The position numbers and the translations under genes were made by a program. The notes under the pieces were generated by a model. The model had not been told where the DNA came from. It made no database searches and saw only the letters and a program-made list of their open reading frames with translations. Shown here piece after piece: positions 1 through 8,345 of a DNA stretch of 64,000 nt. Source of the stretch: Actinomycetota bacterium (lineage in GTDB: Bacteria; Actinomycetota; Thermoleophilia; Miltoncostaeales; Miltoncostaeaceae); NCBI GenBank assembly GCA_020636905.1, contig JACJWX010000001.1, positions 214,265 through 278,264 on the forward strand, read 5' to 3'. Position 1 is the first letter of the stretch, and the number at the start of each line of letters is the position of its first letter.

Positions 1-463
1 CCGCGCCGTCGTCACTCACCGGGTCATCGATCCCGACCCCGTGTTCAACAGTGAGCTGGTCACCCAGATCATCAACAAGGTTCTCCGTGACGGGAAGAAG
101 TCCGTCGCCGAGCGGGTCGTGTACGACGCCCTCGAGCGCATCCGCGACCGCACCGGCCGCGACCCGGTGCAGGTCACGGAAGAGGCGATCCGCAACGTGA
201 CGCCGCTCATCGAGGTGAAGTCCCGTCGCGTCGGTGGTGCCACGTACCAGGTGCCGATCGAGGTGCAGCCCCGCCGGGGACGCACCCTCGCGGTTCGCTG
301 GATCGTCGGCTTCTCCCGTGATCGCCGCGAGAAGCAGATGAGCGAACGCCTTGCCAACGAGCTGCTCGACGCGCTCGGGTCGCAGGGTGGCGCCTTCAAG
401 CGCAAGGACGATCTGTACCGGATGGCTCAGGCCAACCGGGCATTCGCGCACTACCGCTGGTAG
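1..463 (+). CDS. rpsG: 30S ribosomal protein S7 (uS7), 5' end cut by window
   Basis: Small-subunit protein uS7, which binds the 3' major domain of 16S rRNA and nucleates assembly of the 30S head. The window opens inside the gene: the frame enters at base 2 and shows about 153 residues, so only the first few codons are missing. The conserved FNSELVTQIINKVLRDGKK block and the usual C-terminus AFAHYRW are both visible. An in-frame GTG at 41 lies inside the conserved part and is not the start. fusA follows after 109 bp, the normal str-operon order; rpsL is expected just outside the window. Confidence 0.97.
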   Translation, partial: RAVVTHRVIDPDPVFNSELVTQIINKVLRDGKKSVAERVVYDALERIRDRTGRDPVQVTEEAIRNVTPLIEVKSRRVGGATYQVPIEVQPRRGRTLAVRWIVGFSRDRREKQMSERLANELLDALGSQGGAFKRKDDLYRMAQANRAFAHYRW

Positions 464-469
464 GCGTCA

Positions 470-502
470 CCCGCCGGGCGCGGCCCACCGCGCCCGGGCG
501 GG
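470..502 (+). promoter_or_regulatory. Strong hairpin in rpsG-fusA spacer (hairpin 1)
   Basis: The left arm 470-483 pairs with the right arm 488-502 over 14 base pairs with a single bulged C and a 4-nt loop (CCCA). No T-tract follows, so it is not a classical terminator. It is the first of two adjacent hairpins between rpsG and fusA. In enteric bacteria an S7 control site lies in the rpsL-rpsG spacer; an analogous role here is only a guess. Confidence 0.55.
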
Positions 503-522
503 ATCCGCAGGAGTCATCCCAC

Positions 523-547
523 GGGCGTGCGTGACACCCGCGCGCCC
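523..547 (+). promoter_or_regulatory. Second hairpin in rpsG-fusA spacer (hairpin 2)
   Basis: The left arm 523-531 (GGGCGTGCG) pairs with 539-547 (CGCGCGCCC), nine pairs with one T-G wobble and a 7-nt loop. It ends about 15 nt before the AGGTGA that precedes the fusA GTG start, so it could influence fusA initiation or mRNA processing. Together with hairpin 1 it fills most of the 109-bp spacer. Confidence 0.45.
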
Positions 548-572
548 GCCACAAGAGGGCAGGTGAACAGGC

Positions 573-2672
<2,100 letters not shown>

Positions 2673-2702
2673 TCCCTCTCCGGTGCAGATCGGGTGAAAT
2701 CT

Positions 2703-2737
2703 GGCCCGCCGTCCCTTGATGGGGCGGCGGGCCGTTT
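2703..2737 (+). terminator. Rho-independent terminator after fusA
   Basis: The stem 2703-2715 / 2721-2733 has 13 pairs (GGCCCGCCG then TCCC against GGGG then CGGCGGGCC) with a 5-nt loop, followed by GTTT. It lies 30 bp after the fusA stop. It shares DNA with the predicted promoter of the next gene, whose -35 box overlaps the loop. Confidence 0.8.
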
Positions 2738-2743
2738 CATACT
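2716..2743 (+). promoter_or_regulatory. Predicted promoter of the bPH2 gene pair, leaderless start
   Basis: TTGATG (2716-2721) and CATACT (2738-2743) are separated by 16 nt and resemble sigma-70-type -35 and -10 boxes. The -10 box ends 7 nt before the ATG at 2751, so the transcript would begin at or next to the start codon (leaderless). The -35 box lies in the loop of the fusA terminator. Confidence 0.5.
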
Positions 2744-2750
2744 CGGGGTC

Positions 2751-3263
2751 ATGTCCCGCCCCACGCTGCAGTCGGCCCTCGTCGAGCCGGAGAACCCGCT
2801 CGATCCCCGGATCATCGGGGTGTGGCGCCTCCGGACCTGGATCGCGGCCGGCGTCATCGGCGTACTCGGGCTTGCGGTCGCCGGCCTCGTCTGGCGGTTC
2901 GGCCCCGCCGCCATGGCGGCACTCGTCGGTCTCGCCGTGGTCCTCCTGACAGGGGCCGTCGTCCTCAGCGGCATGCTGGTTCCCCAACGCCGGCACCGTG
3001 TCTACCGGTGGTCCCTCTCCCCCGAGGGTGTGGTCGTCCGCAGCGGGTGGCTCTGGCAGGAGACCACGATCGTGCCCCACGTGAGGATCCAGGCCGTCGA
3101 CGCCCAGTCCGGCCCCCTCGAGCGCGCCGCTGGCCTGGCGAGCGTGCACATCCGCACCGCGTCGGTCGCGGGAAGCCCCCGCATCCCCGGCCTCGACGTC
3201 CACGCGGCCGACGAACTCGCCGCCCTCATCGCCGAACGGGCGGGGGTCGAGGACGCGACGTGA
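2751..3263 (+). CDS. Membrane protein with bacterial PH domain (YdbS-like)
   Basis: A 170-residue protein with two adjacent hydrophobic segments at about residues 25-45 and 50-75. These are followed by a bacterial PH (bPH_2) domain with the typical YRWSLSPEGVVVRSGWLWQ pattern. In Bacillus the homologous YdbS/YdbT pair is membrane-bound and linked to stress from antimicrobial products; the biochemical role is not settled. ATG 2751 was chosen because the frame upstream runs through the fusA terminator and because a -10-like box lies 7 nt before it. It overlaps the next gene by 4 nt (GTGA), so the two are translationally coupled. Confidence 0.8.
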   Translation: MSRPTLQSALVEPENPLDPRIIGVWRLRTWIAAGVIGVLGLAVAGLVWRFGPAAMAALVGLAVVLLTGAVVLSGMLVPQRRHRVYRWSLSPEGVVVRSGWLWQETTIVPHVRIQAVDAQSGPLERAAGLASVHIRTASVAGSPRIPGLDVHAADELAALIAERAGVEDAT

Positions 3264-4786
3264 CCGCCCCCGTCGTGGCGGGGCGCCTCCACCCGTTGAG
3301 TGTGCTGCTGTTCTCGACCGGTCTCGTCCGGAACGCACTGCCCGCGGTTCTCGCGCTCTGGATCTCGAGCGTGCCCCGCTGGGCGGTCGTGGCCGCACTT
3401 GCGGCCGCGGTCGTGCTGGGGATCCCCTACGGCCTGCTGCGCTGGTGGCGGTTCCGCTACCAGGTGGTCGACGGCCGGCTGGAGGTCGACGGCGGGGTCC
3501 TGGTCCGGCATCGCCGCGTCATGCCCCTCGAACGGATTCGCGCGGTGAGCCTGGACGAGCCGCCGGTGCACCGCCTGCTCGGTCTCACCAGAGCGCGCAT
3601 CGAAGCCGCGGCGGCCGGGTCGGTGAAGAGTGAGCTCGCCCTCTCGGCGGTGTCGCGGTCAGCGGCCGTCGCGCTCCAGCGGGCGGTCGACGGCCACCGC
3701 GCGGGGAGCTCGAGCGGAGATCCCATCGCGGCGACCCCCGCTCCGCCTCCGATGCTGCATCGGGCGTCGCCCGGCATGCTGCTGCTGGCGGGGGCGATCT
3801 CGCTCAGGTACACGCTCGTGCCGATCGGGCTGGTCGGCGGTGTCTGGGGGACACTCGGCGACTTCGGGCTCGACGGCCTCGCCGAACGTACCGTCCGCCG
3901 TCTGGGCGGGGCCGTGCCGCACGGCACCACCTCCGTCGGGCTGACGCTGGCGCTCCTCGCCATCGTGGTGCTGATCGCCGGCGCCCTCGGCAGCCTGATC
4001 AGCGACTTCGGCTTCCGGCTCTCGGCGGATCCTCGCCGCCTCGTCACCGAACGCGGGCTGCTGTCGCGGCGAAGCACGACCGCCAACCGGGCGAGGGTGC
4101 AGGGGGTCGAGGTGACTCAGAGTCTCCCGGCACGGGCTTTCCGCGTCGCGGCCGCCGGTGCCGCGGTGGGCGGGCTCGCGGCGTCCGACGAGTCGGTCGG
4201 CGGCGGCCGCCTCAGGTTGGTCCCGCTGGCACCCCGCGACGCGACCGAGGCGGTCGCCGAGGCGATCGTTCCCGGGCAGTCGGCCGCACTGGCGGCGCAT
4301 CCCCCCGCCGCCCGTACCCGTCGGATCACTCGGGCGGTGGCGATCCCCGCCGCGGGCCTGGTCGTGAGCGTGGTACTGCAGCACCCCTGGCTCGTCGCGG
4401 GCTCGGCGCTCGCCTGCGTCGCGATGATCGCAGTCGGGCTCGACCGCGCGCGATCGCTCGGGCATGCGGCCACCGGCGGCGTGGTGGTGACCCGCCACGG
4501 GTCGTTCGTGCGCCGCCGCTCGGCACTCGACTCCGCCTCACCGGTCGCGATCAGCGTCCGCAGTACCCCCTGGCAGCGGCGCCGGGGGCTGCGGGAGGTC
4601 CGGATCCATATGGGCCTCGGCGTCGGGAGCCGGCGCATCATCGACCTCGGGGTTGATCAGGTCGGACCGGTGCTGGACCAGGTCAGCCGGTGGGCGGTTT
4701 CGTCCCCGGGAAACGCGCCGGACGGATCGTTTCGAGGTTCACCACCACCCTCGTCCGGTCAGCGGGGCTGGATCCCGTCGTCATAG
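3260..4786 (+). CDS. Membrane protein with three bacterial PH domains (YdbT-like)
   Basis: A 508-residue partner of the preceding gene. Paired hydrophobic segments alternate with three bPH_2-type repeats: RYQVVDGRLEVDGGVLVRHR near residues 65-85, FRLSADPRRLVTERGLLSRR near 250-270, and GGVVVTRHGSFVRRRS near 410-425. This two-gene layout (short one-domain protein, long three-domain protein) is the usual YdbS-YdbT arrangement. The GTG at 3260 overlaps the upstream stop as GTGA. The open frame extends further upstream but only as a shadow of the previous gene. The 3' end overlaps the convergent cupin gene by 28 bp. Confidence 0.8.
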   Translation: MTAPVVAGRLHPLSVLLFSTGLVRNALPAVLALWISSVPRWAVVAALAAAVVLGIPYGLLRWWRFRYQVVDGRLEVDGGVLVRHRRVMPLERIRAVSLDEPPVHRLLGLTRARIEAAAAGSVKSELALSAVSRSAAVALQRAVDGHRAGSSSGDPIAATPAPPPMLHRASPGMLLLAGAISLRYTLVPIGLVGGVWGTLGDFGLDGLAERTVRRLGGAVPHGTTSVGLTLALLAIVVLIAGALGSLISDFGFRLSADPRRLVTERGLLSRRSTTANRARVQGVEVTQSLPARAFRVAAAGAAVGGLAASDESVGGGRLRLVPLAPRDATEAVAEAIVPGQSAALAAHPPAARTRRITRAVAIPAAGLVVSVVLQHPWLVAGSALACVAMIAVGLDRARSLGHAATGGVVVTRHGSFVRRRSALDSASPVAISVRSTPWQRRRGLREVRIHMGLGVGSRRIIDLGVDQVGPVLDQVSRWAVSSPGNAPDGSFRGSPPPSSGQRGWIPSS

Positions 4787-5241
4787 TCGACGGCGTCTGC
4801 CACACGGAAGAACATGGCGAGTGACCGTTCGCTCGGGGCGCGACTGGCGAATCCGATCTTCGACTCGTCCGGGTATACGCACACGTCATGTGACTCGGAC
4901 GCGCTGACCGCCAGGAATCGGACCACGGCGTCGGTGTCATTGAGGACCTGGTGGGCGCCGGCGTCACCGGACGGAAAGGCAACGATGTCTCCAGGGACGA
5001 GACGGCTCACGTCCGACGCCGTGCGAAGTGTGGGCGATCCGTCGAGCACGACGAGCACCTCTTCATCCAGGAGGTGGAAATGGTACGGGTAGGCAGCCTG
5101 TCCGGGATCCACCTCCCACACGCTCACTCCCAGCTTCCGGGTGCCCAGCGCGTGTCCGATGTGGGCGCGGCGCGCGCGAAATCCCACGACGCCGTCTCTG
5201 AGCTGCGTGAAGGTGGGGCGGTTGATGTTCAGGTGGCTCAT
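4759..5241 (-). CDS. Cupin-domain protein
   Basis: A 160-residue single-domain cupin. The central motif (YHFHLLDEEVLVVLDGSP, near residues 55-75) and the second motif around LVPGDIVAFPSG and GAHQVLND give the two half-barrel signatures, with His/Glu residues placed to bind a metal. The substrate cannot be told; the sequence resembles small cupins that are often called sugar-binding or oxalate-decarboxylase-like. ATG 5241 has GGGA a few nt upstream; longer in-frame extensions lack cupin similarity. It stands alone, convergent with the PH-domain gene and divergent from the DksA-like gene. Confidence 0.8.
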   Translation of the reverse strand: MSHLNINRPTFTQLRDGVVGFRARRAHIGHALGTRKLGVSVWEVDPGQAAYPYHFHLLDEEVLVVLDGSPTLRTASDVSRLVPGDIVAFPSGDAGAHQVLNDTDAVVRFLAVSASESHDVCVYPDESKIGFASRAPSERSLAMFFRVADAVDYDDGIQPR

Positions 5242-5419
5242 TGACGTCCCGCGTTTCGCGTCGAGGACCGTGACGACCACGGCCGGATTGGGGCACTCGA
5301 CCGAGTATCGCAATTCCCCGGTCCGCGGCCCGGGAAGCCCCACCGAGCGAGAACGTGGCCGTCGGGAAGCACGCGTATACCCTGTGAGTACGGATTCGAC
5401 CGGGATGGGAGGTTCCAGA

Positions 5420-5773
5420 GTGGATGACGGAACGGCACGACAGCTCCTCAGCGACGAGCGCGCCCGCATCGAAGGCGAGATCGAACGCCTCAGCGCCTCG
5501 GTGCAGCGGGATGCCGAGCGCGGAGCCGAGCCGCAGGACCGAGCCGACTCGGCGCAGATCGATTACGGCCAGGCGCAGGACATGGCCAAGATCGAGCACC
5601 TGCGGGACCAGCTCGCCGCGGTCGAACGGGCGGAGGAACGGCTCGCGAGCGGGACCTTCGGCCTGAGTATCGAGTCGGGGGAACCCATCGGCGACGGCCG
5701 CCTGCGGCGGATCCCGACCGCCGAACGCACCGCCCAGGAACAGACGGCCTTCGAGCGCCGAGGCGGGGTCTAG
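5420..5773 (+). CDS. DksA/TraR-like protein lacking the zinc cysteines
   Basis: A 117-residue protein with an N-terminal coiled-coil-like region (residues 5-70, many Glu/Arg/Ala) and a C-terminal segment GTFGLSIESGEPIGDGRLRR then IPTAERT. This aligns by pattern with the C4 zinc finger of DksA/TraR proteins (GxYGxCxxCGxxI...RL...P.A..C..C), but every cysteine is replaced. DksA-type proteins bind the RNA polymerase secondary channel; whether this one does is inference. GTG 5420 is chosen for the GGGAGG seven bases upstream; an in-frame ATG at 5405 is the alternative. The stop codon lies in a long hairpin. Confidence 0.75.
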   Translation: MDDGTARQLLSDERARIEGEIERLSASVQRDAERGAEPQDRADSAQIDYGQAQDMAKIEHLRDQLAAVERAEERLASGTFGLSIESGEPIGDGRLRRIPTAERTAQEQTAFERRGGV

Positions 5774-5807
5774 TGCTCCGCCACCGGACCTCCGGGGCGG
5801 AGCACTA
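5771..5807. terminator. Long hairpin overlapping the DksA-like stop codon
   Basis: The 12-bp perfect arms 5771-5782 (TAGTGCTCCGCC) and 5796-5807 (GGCGGAGCACTA) enclose a loop that can itself pair (CCGGA with TCCGG). There is no T-run, so it may be a factor-assisted terminator or an mRNA-stabilising end. It includes the stop codon of the DksA-like gene and ends 11 bp before the next start. Confidence 0.6.
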
Positions 5808-5818
5808 GCTCCCTCCGC

Positions 5819-7453
5819 ATGGACCTCCTGTACCGCATCCGGGGTCACGTCATGCCCGCGATCTCGGTGCTGACCGTGGTCACCGTCGGGCTGGCGCTCA
5901 CGCTGTCCTGGTGGTGGGCGGTCGCCGCGGTACCGGCGGCGTTCCTGCTGGCCGTGGGGCTCTACGACCTCGTGCAGCCCCAGCACAGCATCCTCCGCAA
6001 CTTCCCCATCCTGGGCCACGGACGATTCTACGCCGAGGGCCTGGGACCGGAGATGCGGCAGTACTTCGTCGAGAGCAACACCGGCGGCAGGCCGTTCAGC
6101 CGGGACCAGCGCACCCTGATGTATCAGCGCAGCAAGAACATCGAGGCCGTGAAGGCGTTCGGCACCGAGGTCGACGTGTACGCGGAGGGGTACGGGTTCC
6201 TGGCCCACAGCATCGAACCGCGGCCGGTCAACACCGACGCGTCCCGGGCGTTCCGGATTCCCGTGGGGGGCCCGGCGTGCACCCGCCCGTATGACGCCTC
6301 GGTGCTGAACATCTCAGCGATGAGCTTCGGCGCCCTCAGCGGCGCCGCGATCACGGCGCTCAACACGGCGGCCGAGCGGGGCGGCTTCGCGCACAACACC
6401 GGCGAGGGCGGGATCAGCCGCTACCACCGCGAGGCGGGGGGCGACCTCGTCTGGCAGATCGGGACCGGGTACTTCGGCTGCCGCGACGAGCACGGCGGCT
6501 TCGACGGGGAACGATTCGCCGCCCAGGCGACCCAGCCGAACGTCAAGATGATCGAGCTGAAGATCTCGCAGGGCGCCAAACCCGGACACGGCGGCATGCT
6601 GCCCGGCGCCAAGGTCACACGCGAGATCGCCGACGCGCGCGAGGTGCCGGTGGGCGTCGACTGCATTTCCCCGCCCGGGCACTCGACGTTCTCGACGCCC
6701 GTCGAACTGCTCCAGTTCGTCGCTCGGCTCCGCGAGCTCTCCGGCGGCAAGCCGGTGGGGTTCAAGCTTGCCGTGGGCGACCCGGGCGAGTTCTTCGCCA
6801 TCTGCAAGGCCATGCGGTCGACCGGCCTGACACCCGACTTCATCACCGTCGACGGTGGTGAGGGCGGCACCGGCGCGGCCCCGCTCGAGTACTCCGACCA
6901 CCTGGGCATGCCCATGCGCGAGGCGCTGATCCTGGTGCACAACGCCCTGGTGCTCGCCGGCGTGCGGGAACACGTGCGAGTCGCGGCATCGGGCAAGCGG
7001 ATCGACAGCTATGACATCGCCTCGGCCATCGCCCTCGGCGCGGATTGGGTCAACGTCGCCCGCGGGTTCATGTTCGCCCTTGGGTGTATCCAGTCGCAGC
7101 GCTGCCACACCAACACCTGCCCGGTGGGGATCGCCACCCAGGACGCCGGACTCCAGCGCGCACTGGTGATCGGTGACAAGGCCGAACGCGTGCTCAACTT
7201 CCACCGCAACACCGTGAAGGGGTTGGCGCAGATGACCGCCGCATGCGGCCTCGACCACCCCAGTCAGTTCGTGCCCGCCCTGCTGTTCGAGCGAACCGAA
7301 CGCCAGGGACTGCAGCGACTGGACTCCCGCTACGACGTCCTTCCCAAGCGCGGTCCCATCGACCACAACCCGTTCGAGGAGCGTGCCCACCTCGCGGTCG
7401 CCTGGTCCGAGGCGACGCCCGACCGCTTCCGACCCCCGACGCTCGCGCCCTGA
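5819..7453 (+). CDS. FMN-binding glutamate synthase family protein
   Basis: A 544-residue relative of the synthase domain of GltB. The N-terminus has one or two membrane-spanning segments (about residues 12-55), then a TIM-barrel FMN domain with TVDGGEGGTGAAPLEYSDH and a [3Fe-4S]-type motif C-x5-C-x4-C at Cys423, Cys429 and Cys434. Family members of this membrane-anchored, glutaminase-less type are common, but their substrate is unproven. ATG 5819 is the first start after the hairpin; no clear Shine-Dalgarno site is visible. The 3' end lies 3 bp from the convergent VOC gene. Confidence 0.88.
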   Translation: MDLLYRIRGHVMPAISVLTVVTVGLALTLSWWWAVAAVPAAFLLAVGLYDLVQPQHSILRNFPILGHGRFYAEGLGPEMRQYFVESNTGGRPFSRDQRTLMYQRSKNIEAVKAFGTEVDVYAEGYGFLAHSIEPRPVNTDASRAFRIPVGGPACTRPYDASVLNISAMSFGALSGAAITALNTAAERGGFAHNTGEGGISRYHREAGGDLVWQIGTGYFGCRDEHGGFDGERFAAQATQPNVKMIELKISQGAKPGHGGMLPGAKVTREIADAREVPVGVDCISPPGHSTFSTPVELLQFVARLRELSGGKPVGFKLAVGDPGEFFAICKAMRSTGLTPDFITVDGGEGGTGAAPLEYSDHLGMPMREALILVHNALVLAGVREHVRVAASGKRIDSYDIASAIALGADWVNVARGFMFALGCIQSQRCHTNTCPVGIATQDAGLQRALVIGDKAERVLNFHRNTVKGLAQMTAACGLDHPSQFVPALLFERTERQGLQRLDSRYDVLPKRGPIDHNPFEERAHLAVAWSEATPDRFRPPTLAP

Positions 7454-7456
7454 CCC

Positions 7457-7849
7457 TCAGGCGGTCGGGGCCGCCGTGGCCACCCACCAGGTGTTCCCGC
7501 AGGGGTCGACCACGCCACCCCGGAGGTCATCGTCCGCGGTCTTCCGGGTCGGCTCCTGGATGGAGGTCGCGCCGTGCTGGATCGCGCGCCGATGGGCGAG
7601 TCCCGCATCGGGGACGTAGACGTGCAGGTGCTGTCCCGCGCCTTCCCATCCCGCCTGGGCCCCGCCGATCATCACCACGCTGTCGTCGATCCTCACCTCG
7701 GCGTGCATGACCGACCCGTCGGGCCGCTCGAACCGGCGCAGCGGCACGGCGTCGAACGCCAGCACCAGGAAGTCGACGAGCGCCGCCGCGTTCCGGCAGA
7801 TCAGGTAGGGGCTGACCGAGGGGTATCCCTCGGGCTTCCAGGCGGTCAT
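7457..7849 (-). CDS. VOC (glyoxalase/PhnB-like) family protein
   Basis: A 130-residue protein with the vicinal-oxygen-chelate fold pattern: an N-terminal SVSPYLICRNAAALVDFLVL stretch and a C-terminal GGVVDPCGNTWWVAT stretch typical of PhnB-like members. The family includes metal-dependent dioxygenases, isomerases and drug-binding proteins; no specific substrate can be assigned. ATG 7849 is preceded by GGAG at good spacing. It may be the last gene of a three-gene minus-strand unit with the DDN-like and FAD/Fe-S genes. Confidence 0.85.
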   Translation of the reverse strand: MTAWKPEGYPSVSPYLICRNAAALVDFLVLAFDAVPLRRFERPDGSVMHAEVRIDDSVVMIGGAQAGWEGAGQHLHVYVPDAGLAHRRAIQHGATSIQEPTRKTADDDLRGGVVDPCGNTWWVATAAPTA

Positions 7850-7901
7850 GGTCGGCTCCTTTGTCGAGGTCTCACACCTGCGGATGCTGACCCGTGCCGG
7901 C

Positions 7902-8345
7902 TCACGGTGCCCGGTCGATTCGGACCACGGGATGGCGGGGAGCGATCCGTGCCAGTTCGTCGCGCGTGAACGGCACGTCGATGTCGAAGAATTCCCCGTT
8001 GCGCCGATGGTTTCGCGACACGTAGGTCGCCAGCACGGGAACCCGGTCCCGGCCGTGCACCGCGGTCGCCGTCACCGGCCGGGTTCGCCGGCCGCGGGTG
8101 AGGGCTCCGTGACCGGTGTCGGTGAGCTGCCGGACCCACCGCGTCATGCCACGTGGTGCCACGAGGTATTCGCGACCCCGGTGGGTCACGGGAATGACCG
8201 GGACGACGTGTTCGCGGCCGCTCGCGTCGGCGGTGTGCAGCATCCAGATCCCGGCGATCGGCAGGCCGAGGCGACCCACCAGCAGCGTCATCAGCCGGTT
8301 GACGGCCCCCGCCGGAAGCCCGAACTGCACGCGGGGACGGCGCAT
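7902..8345 (-). CDS. DDN-like nitroreductase / F420-binding family protein
   Basis: A 147-residue protein resembling the nitroreductase family deazaflavin-dependent oxidoreductases of actinomycetes. Features are the short N-terminal PAGAVNRLMTLLVGRLGLP segment, the VIPVTHRGREYLVAPRG strand pattern, and a tail with FDIDVPFTRDELARIAPRHP. Such proteins bind coenzyme F420 in a split-barrel fold; the natural substrate is unknown. Its ATG (8345-8343) overlaps the upstream stop by one base (TGATG), so it is coupled to the FAD/Fe-S oxidoreductase gene. Confidence 0.78.
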   Translation of the reverse strand: MRRPRVQFGLPAGAVNRLMTLLVGRLGLPIAGIWMLHTADASGREHVVPVIPVTHRGREYLVAPRGMTRWVRQLTDTGHGALTRGRRTRPVTATAVHGRDRVPVLATYVSRNHRRNGEFFDIDVPFTRDELARIAPRHPVVRIDRAP

